Positions 54,284 to 62,996 of a DNA stretch of 64,000 nt are shown piece by piece. Source of the stretch: Plectosphaerella cucumerina (taxonomy: Eukaryota > Ascomycota > Sordariomycetes > Glomerellales > Plectosphaerellaceae); assembly GCA_020746995.1 (NCBI GenBank), contig JAGPXD010000002.1:7738865-7802864 (forward strand), in the 5' to 3' direction. How positions within the stretch are numbered: the first letter of the stretch is position 1; each line of letters opens with the position of its first letter. Below the pieces are notes generated by a model. That model ran no database searches and was not told where the DNA came from. It worked only from the letters and a program-made list of their open reading frames with translations. A program made the position numbers and the translations under genes.

Positions 54284-55726
54284 TCAACAAGCCCACGGAT
54301 CTTTTCCAACAGCGGCCATGTATGCCAGGTATCTTGGTAGTGACTGTGATGGATATCGCTCCCCAGTAACCCTAGCCACCTGACCGATGATGACCCCGTT
54401 AAGGGTAAAATCGGGGAGATGGAAGTTGTACACACTGTTCCACACGGCCGAAGTCTGGTCGTTGTTCATCCCAGGATGAGGAATGAATCTGTCGACGGGG
54501 TTGAACAGGATCGCGTATGTGGTGGCATTCAAGCTCTTGAGCCAGGCGATGGGAGCTGAGAGAACCCTGCCGCCAGGGAGATAGTCCAGGATACGGTCGT
54601 ACTTGTCTCCCGAACCGTTATTGCCAGCTGCGATTCCCATGACAATACGGGGTATCTCAGCGTCGATAGTGCTGGGTCCTCCCCACATGTTTCTCTGGAT
54701 AATGGCCCCGCCACCCTCAGCCCTTACAGCGCGAAGAATCCATAGCAGCACCAGATCTGCGAGCTTCTCATTTGGCGAGATGGTGTTGCTGAACAGGTTC
54801 AGCACGGGAAAGGTGAGCCGCTCAAGCGTGCTGCCCCCTTCTCGGAGAAACTGGAACTCCTGCCGGGCGAGGTCGTAGTGGCAGCCGGGAAACCACCGTT
54901 GCTGGATCTGAAGTTCCTCATCCCCGTCATGCTTCGCGTCTCTCGAGGCCAGGCAGGGCTCGAACCCCCAAAAGCGGTCGTGGATGGCCGTGGCGTGATA
55001 TACCTTGGCCACCGCGCTCGATATGAGATCATCGTGGAACTGTGGCCATTCGAAGCCGCTCCCAGTATTGTAATCGAGAGTCGGTACCCCAAGACTACCG
55101 ACGGTGTCGAACAAGCCCATAAACTTCACAGGAGTTTTAACGCCGTAGCTGACTCGCTGTCGAAATTGATGGGACTCCTTTGATGCAGGGTGGTGCACAG
55201 CGTAAGCGCTGCGATAAATGTCGTACACCTCGGTGATCAAAGTCGCGTTCGTCTCGTCTTTGAGAATGCCGCAGTTGTTGATCATCCCGCCAACGGACCT
55301 GACAATGTACGCGCCCCTGCTGATCCCGAACATCCAGACTTCCGTCGAGGTAGTGCTGTCCCAAGCCGAGTGCTTCACAATGAATTCGTAGACCTTAGTG
55401 CACTCCTTCTTTGCCTCCAGCGCTAATGCGCCGTTCCAGAGGTAGCTCATGAAGTCGGCGTTCATGCCCACGCCGTCAAAGTAAGCAGCGCAGATGTCCG
55501 TGGTGATGTACTCGGCTGGTCTCCCGGTCATATCGATTCCCATCATGGATGCGAGGTAGAAAATGTTGCTCTTGGTTTTCGTGTCCCTACCACACCACGT
55601 CCCATCGCATAGGACTACAACTCGTTTCGGTGCTCCCATCTTCCAAGACGTCTTTACCGGATTGAAATGGTGCAGGAGGGAAAAGCCAGATTGGATCGGG
55701 CTGAGGGAACTAGGATGTAGGACCAT
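54284..55726 (-). CDS. DUF2235 alpha/beta hydrolase (Tle1-like phospholipase fold)
   Basis: Single exon, 480 residues. VVVLCDGTWCGRDTKTKSNI (about 36-55) and YITTDICAAYFDGVGMNADF open the domain; the nucleophile elbow is GISRGAY with Ser136; FMGLFDTVGSLGVP supplies a likely catalytic Asp, and a His in the family position (PGCHYDL or later) completes the triad. The C-terminal part includes WFPGCHYDLARQEFQFLREG, as in fungal DUF2235 proteins. Homologues include bacterial type VI lipase effectors (Tle1); fungal members are of unknown substrate and are common in subtelomeres. Start at 55726 or at Met30 (55639); the latter begins directly before the domain. No frameshift. Confidence 0.87.
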   Translation of the reverse strand: MVLHPSSLSPIQSGFSLLHHFNPVKTSWKMGAPKRVVVLCDGTWCGRDTKTKSNIFYLASMMGIDMTGRPAEYITTDICAAYFDGVGMNADFMSYLWNGALALEAKKECTKVYEFIVKHSAWDSTTSTEVWMFGISRGAYIVRSVGGMINNCGILKDETNATLITEVYDIYRSAYAVHHPASKESHQFRQRVSYGVKTPVKFMGLFDTVGSLGVPTLDYNTGSGFEWPQFHDDLISSAVAKVYHATAIHDRFWGFEPCLASRDAKHDGDEELQIQQRWFPGCHYDLARQEFQFLREGGSTLERLTFPVLNLFSNTISPNEKLADLVLLWILRAVRAEGGGAIIQRNMWGGPSTIDAEIPRIVMGIAAGNNGSGDKYDRILDYLPGGRVLSAPIAWLKSLNATTYAILFNPVDRFIPHPGMNNDQTSAVWNSVYNFHLPDFTLNGVIIGQVARVTGERYPSQSLPRYLAYMAAVGKDPWAC

Positions 55727-56568
55727 TTAAGAGCAGTGTGACCTTCATCGCATGTCCAGATTTGTCTCAAGCGTGCCACCTTACGGCGATTACCGCAGTG
55801 CCTCGAGCGCCGAGTTGAAAGACACATTGCGCCGCCGTTTCATCACGGGAGCTGACCTCAGCCGCAGGCAGGCAACCTACAGTCAGCCTCATCTCGGCAT
55901 TCAATGCCAAGATGAGCTGAAAAAAAATTGCCTGATACAACAAGAGTTGTGATTTACGCTTTGCGGCTGATTCGCAGGCAGACGCAAGCGGTTGGCTTCT
56001 GCGGCTGTTTGTTCAGCTTCAACTGAACCCCGGGCTGCACGAGGACTTGGTTCATGAAGAACAGTCATAACAGTCATGAGTGCTGGCCTGCTCATTTGTG
56101 AACAACCACGTCCTGCAGCCTGATCACTAGTCGTGGTCAGATACGTAGATCAGGGATAGAAATAAAATGACAGGAGCAGGAAATTTATCAAGCAATGCAA
56201 GCAGGCGATCGCCTGTCAGGAAGGGAACTCCGCATGCGCCGCATTGGGACTGAATCTTGATGTGATGTATTTCTCCTATAGTTTTAAGGGTGACGACATC
56301 AGGGAATACTGCATTAACTAGAGGGGTTCTAGTGGACGATCGAAATTGGGGTATCCCATCTTTTTATACCCACTCAAACCTCTAGCGCGACCTCTTTGCC
56401 TCCCCCGACTACCCCGCCCCCCTACTAAACCTAACCCTACGCCTGCCGCGCCCGTGCCCCCGGCCCGCGCTACTCGCCTAAATTACGCATCTAGTTCAAT
56501 CCAGTTATCGCTTCCTAGTACATTTTGAAGAAAAGACCACGCTTTGCAATTGAGGGTGGCTCGCGCCG
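55727..56568. other. Subtelomeric spacer with Pro-rich retroelement-like scrap
   Basis: No gene. A stretch at 56380-56500 on plus reads as Pro/Ala-rich low complexity (PPTKPNPTPAAPVPPARATR), the sort of linker found in LTR-retrotransposon gag-pol or in low-complexity proteins; too short to assign. Confidence 0.35.
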
Positions 56569-57702
56569 CTATGGATTGATGTCAATGCTCCAAGGATGCT
56601 GTCCTCGGATCATCCAGAAAGCCATGACACCGATGCTCCAGATGTCAGTTGTTTCTGTGTAGCCGTCCATCTCTCTTTCCGGAGACAGCTAGTTAACAGT
56701 GCCACCACTACCAGGCACTGCAGGGTGGCCCTTTCCCGGTCCTGGAGCTTTCACTACGCCATCAAGGTTAAGCAGGACGATCGACCTGGTCCCACCGGGA
56801 CGGGTTAGAATGCCGACGTTGTTTTGTTTGTAATTAGTATGGATCCAGCCGTTTTCATGTAGAAACAGAGTAGCGCCGAGAGGTCCTCGTAAAAACACCA
56901 TCGAATGTCGCAGCCTATATGCCATAGTTAGTAGTGCAGGTAAGGTAATGGGTGTTGAGCTTACTTTTCATCGCCTTCTCCTAGCCCTCCTTGTATATAG
57001 AGAGTATACAAGGTGAGTTGAGCGACCGGTTCCAATACAACCCACACGTCTGCCGTTTTGTTAGTCGCTTTGGTGTTGTCGGTTATGATTTCGACTAATC
57101 GAAGAATGCGTTCCTCTTTGTGCTTAACGGCTAGAGCTGTGAGGGCTTCTAACTTTGCTTCGAGATCGATTATCGGTTTCTTGTCCAACCCGATTGTCAT
57201 CCTCTTCAGGGCAACAGTTTTTCCCGTTTGATCTATGCCGACGCTAACCCTTCCGGAAGCCCCTGTACTAATCGTTCCCGATGTCGTGGTCCATCGGCCG
57301 ATTTTGATACTCCTGTTTTCGGATGGAGTGGGTGTCAGGGCCAGCATTGAACTACTTATCTGAACCCCTACGTATGTCTGGAGATACTCTCTCAGTTTGG
57401 AGGCGTAGGAATCTGATTGAGCAAATCGAGTATACTCTGCGCGATACCGGAGCGCCCCGAATGTTACAGACGTTAATACGTCATTCAGAACGTGAGGTCG
57501 CTGGTAGACGCGATCCCCGCTGATATATGTAATGGCTTTTGTCGATGCCGACTGTATGTAGAAACGGCCTGTTGAGTGAATTTGCAGTATAGCCTGGGTC
57601 CGTCGAACCCGGTAGGTGGTGTTCCCAGATTGCAAGCAGAGAACCAGATCGTTCTCATCGCTTCGAGAGATTCCGGCGGCCCAGCCTCTTGAAGGTTGTT
57701 TG
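56569..57702 (-). pseudogene. Protein kinase-like gene remnant (degenerate catalytic motifs)
   Basis: Two exons, about 57702-56965 and 56915-56569, joined by a 49-nt intron. Exon 1 has RGWAAGISRSDENDLVLC, YRVRRTQAILQIHSTGRFYI (FHA-like), then a glycine-rich loop and VALKRM (kinase Lys). Exon 2 has LFLHENGWIHTNYKQNNVGI, the catalytic loop with HRD changed to HTN, LNLDG in place of DFG, then an in-frame TAG before LSPEREMDGYTETTDIWSIG. The nonsense codon sits where relatives have a residue before the APE-like motif, consistent with Trp TGG to TAG. No ATG start is seen (TTG only). The parent would be a fungal FHA/kinase-type protein; this copy is dead or a pseudokinase. Confidence 0.55.
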
Positions 57703-57720
57703 GGCGGTTAGTGAAGAGCA

Positions 57721-58377
57721 ATGACGAAAGCGCCCTTCCAGACCTCCACGGAATCAGCCCCCAAAGGACCAGACCTCAGCTACCCAAATCCACGAGACGT
57801 CGCGTCAGAATGCATCCCAATCTACACCTCCATCCCCTCATCAAAGGAAGTCGGCGTCGCCATGGCGCCTTTGTCGCAAGGGACCACCATGGCATGCGAC
57901 ATTGACGACCTGCATCGGCTTCTTTGCGACGTCCTTCAACCATTTGACGTTCTCTCCGAGCACATACTCAGCGGGTGCGACAAGGCTGTCTCCGGCTCAC
58001 CTCTACTCGAATCCGACACGCTGTTCTACCAGAAATTCCGCACCCCGGCGTACATCTTGAGGGATGCCCTCGGACGTCGAAGAGACCTCACAAGATGGGG
58101 CGAAAAGAACGACATTTCCGAAGAAGACATCCAGCATCACCTCATGTTGGCACTGGATGAGCTGGAAAGCCGGTTTCTCTCCAGGCGTCGACTTATTTTG
58201 AGCTGGGGCTGGGCGAAATCATCCGGCACCTCAAATGAATCATACCCAAAGCTTCGGGTACTTCAGAAGAGTCTGAATCTCCCTCCTTCAACGGGGAGCT
58301 CACTCACGAACGAGGTCGCTCTGGAGAAAATCATCAACGTCGTTCAGTATGAAGGCCTTGCGGAATCACGTTCTTAA
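57721..58377 (+). CDS. Hypothetical protein, family not recognised
   Basis: A 218-codon frame from ATG 57721 with coding-like composition: MTKAPFQTSTESAPKGPDLS, DIDDLHRLLCDVLQPFDVLS, LESDTLFYQKFRTPAYILRD, EEDIQHHLMLALDELESRF. It looks helical and intracellular, without signal peptide. It might splice onward (a possible donor near 58346, acceptor near 58391), so the C-terminus is uncertain. It diverges from the kinase remnant 20 bp away. Nothing identifies a function; such genes at chromosome ends are often lineage-specific. Confidence 0.45.
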   Translation: MTKAPFQTSTESAPKGPDLSYPNPRDVASECIPIYTSIPSSKEVGVAMAPLSQGTTMACDIDDLHRLLCDVLQPFDVLSEHILSGCDKAVSGSPLLESDTLFYQKFRTPAYILRDALGRRRDLTRWGEKNDISEEDIQHHLMLALDELESRFLSRRRLILSWGWAKSSGTSNESYPKLRVLQKSLNLPPSTGSSLTNEVALEKIINVVQYEGLAESRS

Positions 58378-58833
58378 CGTGAAGAAAAGGTTCGGTAGTG
58401 AGTCTCCGGGGCGGGGCAGAAGTCCTTTCGTCTCTTCTCTTCGCTTCGCTTCGTTCCTCAAGGCAAGAAGTCTTCGACCCTCCACTGACCCGCAGCAGCA
58501 AGACCGGCTTCATCCTCGAACCATCTTCTGATCCTTTCAGCCTTTATACACTCATCCTGGCCACCTTGTTCCGACGTTGTGCCTTCGGACATCCGTCCTC
58601 GTCTCTGCGGAGCAGCTGGACAATATGGAAACCGAACCCGGGCGAGCTAGTAGTACACTTCCCGCTCCGAAAAGACCTCGACGATATACCCCTATTCCGT
58701 CAGGCGGACAACAGTCCGGCTCAACGAGTACTACGGTATTCGCGTGATAGAGGTCCTGCTGGCTGGTATACACCCGCAAAAACGGTCACTAGTTCGATGG
58801 AGGACACGTATACTGTTAACTTGTACCCCATCC
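58378..58833. other. Unassigned subtelomeric DNA
   Basis: Several short plus-strand frames could be further exons of the preceding gene, but no consistent model was found. Confidence 0.3.
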
Positions 58834-59049
58834 TTAGTGCTGATCACTCTCTTCCAAGCTGCTGGAGACATCCTCGTAGTCGTAAAAATCCATCCGAGGT
58901 ACACGCTCATCGACATCCTTAAACTCGCCGACCACCTTCGGCGTCACGTACAGATACTCGGGGTCTGCGCCTCCATCCTCACCTCCTTCATCTTTGACCG
59001 TCCCGGCCGTGACAACAAACGGTTGCAGCGGATGTCCCGCGGCAAGCAC
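58834..59049 (-). pseudogene. Gene 3' end truncated at the ancient telomere
   Basis: A minus-strand frame open from the very edge of the interstitial telomere repeat (59050) to a TAA/TAG-type stop at 58834: HPLQPFVVTAGTVKDEGGED, GGADPEYLYVTPKVVGEFKD, then VPRMDFYDYEDVSSSLEESD. It has protein-like acidic composition and no proper start. The simplest reading is a gene cut by chromosome breakage and healed by telomere addition. The family is not recognised. Confidence 0.4.
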
Positions 59050-59082
59050 TTAGGGTTAGCTTAGGGTTAGGGTGGGTTAGGG
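59050..59082 (+). repeat. Interstitial telomere repeat patch
   Basis: Three or four TTAGGG units with degenerate ones (TTAGC, TGGG) over 33 bp, in the same orientation as the chromosome-end telomere. It marks a former chromosome end into which the retrotransposon inserted. It borders the element's 3' end. Confidence 0.9.
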
Positions 59083-59321
59083 TCTATTTTGCCTGTCTAA
59101 GCTATCTAGCCTTATTTTTACAAAGAGAGGTATAGCTTTAGCTATCTCTTAAAGAGGGGAGAGGGGATTTCTAGGAAAGAGAAAGGGAAACTAGGGAAAG
59201 GAGGTAGCTTAGGTAGCTTAGCTTGGGGTTAAGTAGCTTAGCTTGGGTTTAGCTAGCTTAGCGAGAAAAGGGAGGTATAGGAGAAATAGGAAGATAGGAG
59301 AAGTAGGGAAGGGTAGGGAGT
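59083..59321 (-). other. 3' untranslated region of the telomeric retrotransposon
   Basis: Purine-rich plus-strand composition with repeats of GTAGCTTAG / GCTTAGCTTGGG (59205-59262). No poly(A) or poly(T) run is seen at its junction with the telomere repeats, as expected of an element that primes directly on telomeric DNA. Confidence 0.6.
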
Positions 59322-62300
59322 CTACCGACGGGGGATATCCCTAGCGATAGAGGCCGCGGACTTCGCTTTATACCGGGTAAGGGTAAGAGCGATATTCGCG
59401 TCTAGCCAACGGGCTGTAGGGGGTCCAAGAGCCTTCTGGAGGTTCTTATACTCCCTAGCGGTTGATTTTTCCATTAGACCCCCCGTAGAAAAGATTAGGG
59501 GGTGAAATATAGTCCCTAGGGACTTGTATTTCCTCCTTTTCTCGTCTGCGGCTTCGGTAAGGGTCTGGAAGGCTTCCTCGCGGGCTGAGTCCTTGTTGAC
59601 TGCTACGATTTGGACGTCGTAGTAGTGACGGTAGGTCCCGAGCTGTAGGGAAAAATCGGCCCGTAAGGCAGGCTGGGTAGGGGTAGGGGTAGGGGACCCG
59701 GGGGGGTCCTGGGGGGGGTCTTCGGGGGTGGGGACCCTGGGTTCCACCTCGAGCTCCAGGTCAGTCCGGCTAGTAAGAGCTTTTTCGAAGGCTCGGACGA
59801 CTTGGTTGTGGCGGGCTATCCAGCGGCGGTTTGCGCCCCCGCAGGTGTCCTCGTGACCCAGGGTAGGGCTACGGGAGCCGCAGTAGGGGCAGGGACGGGA
59901 GGGGGGTCTAACAGGGGCTAGGAGCCTACCCCTAAGGGCTTCTATAATCTCTGGGTCTGAGAAAATATCCTGTTTGTGGAGGGGTAGGGTCCCGAGCCAC
60001 TGTCTCCCTAGGTAGGAAGTCCCCTCGAGGAGGGTCCTTTTTTCCTGGGGAGATAGACCCTCCTTAAGACCCCGTAGCTTCGCAGCGTTTAGCTCGGCTA
60101 GGACCTCCTTGGGTGAGGGGGGTCTTTTTTCCCTAGGGGGTATAGGGGGTAGGGAATCCGGTAGGATAAGCTCCCTAAGTCCCCTAGTAAGCCCCCTAGC
60201 CGCCTGGTAGAGCCCTGGAGCTAGCTCTTCGTGAAGGGGGAGGCCTAGACCCCCGTCCCTTACCGGAAGGGCTATTAGGTCCTTCTGGAGATCCCGGGGG
60301 GTCTCCGTAGGGGTCCTAGAAGCCAGGGCTACTACTACCTTCTCGATCAGGCCGTCAGCCTTACCCCAGAGGTCCTGTAGACCGTCAGGGCGTAGCTGTC
60401 GAAGTAGGTGCCTTAGGAGTAGGTGGGAGCTACCCCGTAGGAGTAGTAAGGCGTACTGCCTAGGGAGCTCTCGTAGGGAGTCGAGGACCTTGGAAAAGGT
60501 AGAGATCTGGGTCTCTAGGAAGGTCCTACGGGCTGCTAGGGGTCCTAAAAAGGATCCTAGGGCCTTGAATCCCCCCTCCCGGAGGGTCTGGATAGGGACT
60601 TCCTTGGATTTCGTCCGGTTAAGGGTAACCGGGGAGTCCTGGAGAACCCTCTCGACGATAGGTAGAACCGGGTCCCTATTCCGGTTAAGGATATAGGTGT
60701 CGTCGAGGTAGGAGACTATAGTAGCGTCCGGGAGGGCCTTCTGTAAGGCTTCGAGGGTAGGTCGGTAGGCTAGGGAAAAGAGGAGGGGTCCTAGGGGGTC
60801 CCCTTGCCTGACCCCCTGGGTACTCGCGAGGATAGTTCCGCCGGCTGTTACTAGGACAGACGGCCTACTATAGGCCCACGCGGTAGCCCGGTAGAAGGTA
60901 GGGGCGTAGAGAGCCACCGTAGTAGCTATAGAGCCCCTATCTACCTCGTTAAAGGCGTTCTGGAGGTCTAGGGGCGTGATTGTCTCTATACCGGCTCTAT
61001 TATCTCCCTCTATAGCTTCGGAGAGGAGGAAGACAGCGGGTTCTACCCCCCCGGGGGTCTTAACCCCTAGCTGGGTGGGAAGTAGGGACCCGGGGCGATA
61101 GGAGGTAAGGAGTATAGCTTTAAGGGCTACTCGATAGAGTAAATCCCCTATAGCGATAGGCCTAACCCCCCCGCCGGGTTTTTCCAGGGCTACTAGGCGG
61201 CTCGCGCAAAGTAGGTCAGCCCCGGGAGCGGTACCCTGACGGATCATATCCGCGAGGAGTCGTAGGGCTGCGATAAACGGGGACTCGGGGGGTCCTAGGG
61301 CTAGATCCAGGAGGGGTCTAGTCCAGCCGCTTAGCCCGGGGGCTTTTTCCCTACCGATCGAGCTAATAGCCTTAGCTATAGCTTCCTCGGTCACCGGCTG
61401 TCCGGCTCGGGGGTTCCCAGACCGGGAAAAAGGGGTCTTGGGGCCGATAGGGTGTTTCTGTCGTAGGAGATCGAGGGTCTGGGGGGTCTCTTCGGCTAGG
61501 GGGGTAGGGTCGGTAAGGGCCTTGGCCGCCCTACCGATAAAGCCTCTTTCCAGGAGTCTAGAGGCTCTCTCGGTAGGGGTAGAGTCCCCGGGGGGTCTCT
61601 GGGGGGATTCCTGAGGCGCGGGGGGGTCTGGGATAACCCCAGGGTAGGCTCGGAGGGTAGGGGCGAGCTGTCCCTTGGATAGGGCTAATCCCAGGACCCG
61701 GGGAAGGAGGAGAAGGGGTAGGAGGGTTTTCTCGCGGGGGTTCCGGATAAAAGCTTCCGCGGTCCGTTTAGCGGCTTCCTCGAAGAGGGTAGCCTGACGG
61801 TAGTGGAGGCGTTTTTCCGGAATTTGCACCCCCGAGAAGGCTAGGAGGGTCTGGACGGAAGCCTTCTGGAGGATGGGTTCTAGAGCCTCGCGGTGGGCTT
61901 CCTCTAGGGAGGCGGACTCCCTAGGGGAGGGGGGCTCTCTAGTAGTACTAGGGCTTGAAAAATCGCTTCCGGGGGGCTCGGGGGACTCCCTAGGGGTACT
62001 AGGGGGGTCCGAGGGGATTCCCTGGGGGCGGAGGAGGGCGTCTAGCGAGGGTAGGGAGCCTGTAGATCCGGGGGTCGAGGGGGACTCGGTAGGGACTCTC
62101 GAGGGGTCCCTATACCCCCCTAGCCCTCTAGGGGTACTAGGGGGTAGGGGGGCGCCCGAGGGTCTAGCCCGGGGGGCTGGGGTAGGGCTAGGGGATCCTA
62201 GAGCCCTAGGGCGGGATCTAGGGGGCTGCCCCTTGGGTGAGGGGGTTCCGGCCCTTCGTTTCCGGACAAGGTCCCTCTCGCGGAGGGTCCTAAAGCGGCT

Positions 62301-62690
62301 CGCCCACTGTGTGGGAGAGTGGGTAGCCTGGGGAGCCCTACGGGGTAGGGAGGCCCTAGGGGGTAGGGAGGGGCGGAAATACGCGTTAAAGTGCGCTCTC
62401 GTAGCCTCCCAGGAGCCCGAGGGGGGCGGGGGGGGGTCTTGGGGGGTCCCGGAGGGTGGATTCCTTACCCTGGGTAGGGTAGAAATCCTGGAAGACCCAG
62501 GGATCCCGTGGACCTTGGCCGCGTGGGTTTTCACCCCCTGGGAGCCTTTGCAGGCCGTCCCACAGGTTGGGCAGGGGGTTAAGCCGAGTGGCTGGAGCTG
62601 GAGGGGGGTGTAGCTATCCTGGGGGTGTTTTTTCCTGATGTGGTCTATCAGGTCGGCGTATTCCCCTTTGCAGGACGGGCAGGGAGCCAT
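59322..62690 (-). CDS. Telomere-targeted non-LTR retrotransposon protein (RT + REL endonuclease)
   Basis: A single 1122-residue open frame without stops. N-terminus: two C2H2 fingers (C4, C7, H17, H22; C40, C43, H56, H61). A Pro/Ser-rich linker follows to about 330. The reverse transcriptase domain has REKAPGLSGWTRPLLDL, LVALEKPGGGVRPIAIGDLL, TPLDLQNAFNEVD, STQGVRQGDPLGPLLFSLAY, and the active site YLDD (661-664). The C-terminus carries a restriction-like endonuclease: CCHC (CPYCGSRSPTLGHEDTC, about 934-950), RWIARHNQVVRAF, and AD-X12-D (ADF ... YYDVQIV, from 1011). Domain order fits CRE/MoTeR-type elements that insert into telomere repeats. Start ATG 62690 follows variant telomere repeats. 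Codons are rich in CTA, CCC and GGG-type triplets, unlike host genes. The element lies with its 3' end toward the centromere. Confidence 0.92.
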   Translation of the reverse strand: MAPCPSCKGEYADLIDHIRKKHPQDSYTPLQLQPLGLTPCPTCGTACKGSQGVKTHAAKVHGIPGSSRISTLPRVRNPPSGTPQDPPPPPSGSWEATRAHFNAYFRPSLPPRASLPRRAPQATHSPTQWASRFRTLRERDLVRKRRAGTPSPKGQPPRSRPRALGSPSPTPAPRARPSGAPLPPSTPRGLGGYRDPSRVPTESPSTPGSTGSLPSLDALLRPQGIPSDPPSTPRESPEPPGSDFSSPSTTREPPSPRESASLEEAHREALEPILQKASVQTLLAFSGVQIPEKRLHYRQATLFEEAAKRTAEAFIRNPREKTLLPLLLLPRVLGLALSKGQLAPTLRAYPGVIPDPPAPQESPQRPPGDSTPTERASRLLERGFIGRAAKALTDPTPLAEETPQTLDLLRQKHPIGPKTPFSRSGNPRAGQPVTEEAIAKAISSIGREKAPGLSGWTRPLLDLALGPPESPFIAALRLLADMIRQGTAPGADLLCASRLVALEKPGGGVRPIAIGDLLYRVALKAILLTSYRPGSLLPTQLGVKTPGGVEPAVFLLSEAIEGDNRAGIETITPLDLQNAFNEVDRGSIATTVALYAPTFYRATAWAYSRPSVLVTAGGTILASTQGVRQGDPLGPLLFSLAYRPTLEALQKALPDATIVSYLDDTYILNRNRDPVLPIVERVLQDSPVTLNRTKSKEVPIQTLREGGFKALGSFLGPLAARRTFLETQISTFSKVLDSLRELPRQYALLLLRGSSHLLLRHLLRQLRPDGLQDLWGKADGLIEKVVVALASRTPTETPRDLQKDLIALPVRDGGLGLPLHEELAPGLYQAARGLTRGLRELILPDSLPPIPPREKRPPSPKEVLAELNAAKLRGLKEGLSPQEKRTLLEGTSYLGRQWLGTLPLHKQDIFSDPEIIEALRGRLLAPVRPPSRPCPYCGSRSPTLGHEDTCGGANRRWIARHNQVVRAFEKALTSRTDLELEVEPRVPTPEDPPQDPPGSPTPTPTQPALRADFSLQLGTYRHYYDVQIVAVNKDSAREEAFQTLTEAADEKRRKYKSLGTIFHPLIFSTGGLMEKSTAREYKNLQKALGPPTARWLDANIALTLTRYKAKSAASIARDIPRR

Positions 62691-62696
62691 GGGGGG

Positions 62697-62745
62697 GTTG
62701 GGTCGGGCTTCGGGTTTGGGTTTGGGTTTGGGTTGGGGTTAGGGT
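62697..62745 (-). repeat. Variant telomere repeats at the 5' end of the retrotransposon
   Basis: On plus: GGTCGGGCTTCGGG, then GGTTTG repeats, then GGGGTTAGGG. The variants CCCAAA, CCCGAA and CCCTAA alternate within 49 bp, directly before the start codon of the RT gene. Confidence 0.85.
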
Positions 62746-62996
62746 TAAAACCCTAAGCTACCCAAGCTACTACAAGCCCGGGCTCGAAGCGGGAGTTCGG
62801 GAAGGTCGAAAAAGCGTTAAAAAAGGGGGGAAAAGAGTCCGGGAAGACCGGGAAAGGCCCTCTAAAAAAGACGTCTAGAAAGTAATAATCTAGAAATCTC
62901 CTCTAGAGAGAGGGGGAGGTAGGGGGTAGAGAGAAGAGGGTAAGAGAGATAGGGAGAAAGGTAGCTAGGAGGGGGGGTAGTTTCGGTATATATAGG
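62746..62996. other. Unassigned subtelomeric DNA distal to the retrotransposon
   Basis: Begins AAACCCTAAGCTACCCAAGC, similar in composition to the retrotransposon's 3' region. It may be the 3' part of a second, truncated element inserted in tandem. No ORF of note. Confidence 0.4.

Larger units (their letters stand above)
59050..62745 (-). mobile_element. Complete MoTeR-like telomeric retrotransposon
   Basis: About 3.7 kb: telomere repeats at the 3' junction (59050-59082), 3' UTR, the RT/endonuclease gene, and a 5' end of variant telomere repeats at 62697-62745 that read on the element's sense strand CCCTAACCCC, then CCCAAA three times, CCCGAA, and CCCGACCCAACC. Both ends thus join telomere-like sequence with no poly(A). 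MoTeR1/2 of Magnaporthe oryzae are described with the same plan (RT gene with restriction-like endonuclease, telomere insertion, CCCAAA/CCCGAA-type 5' repeats). The exact 5' terminus is uncertain because it merges with the repeat. Confidence 0.85.

Noticed and set aside
56380..56500. Pro-rich stretch as LTR-retrotransposon gag
   Set aside because: Too short and low-complexity; no RT, protease or LTR nearby.
61873..62613. 246-codon plus-strand frame opposite the RT gene
   Set aside because: Antisense shadow of the Pro/Ser-rich linker; Gly/Glu-rich low complexity.
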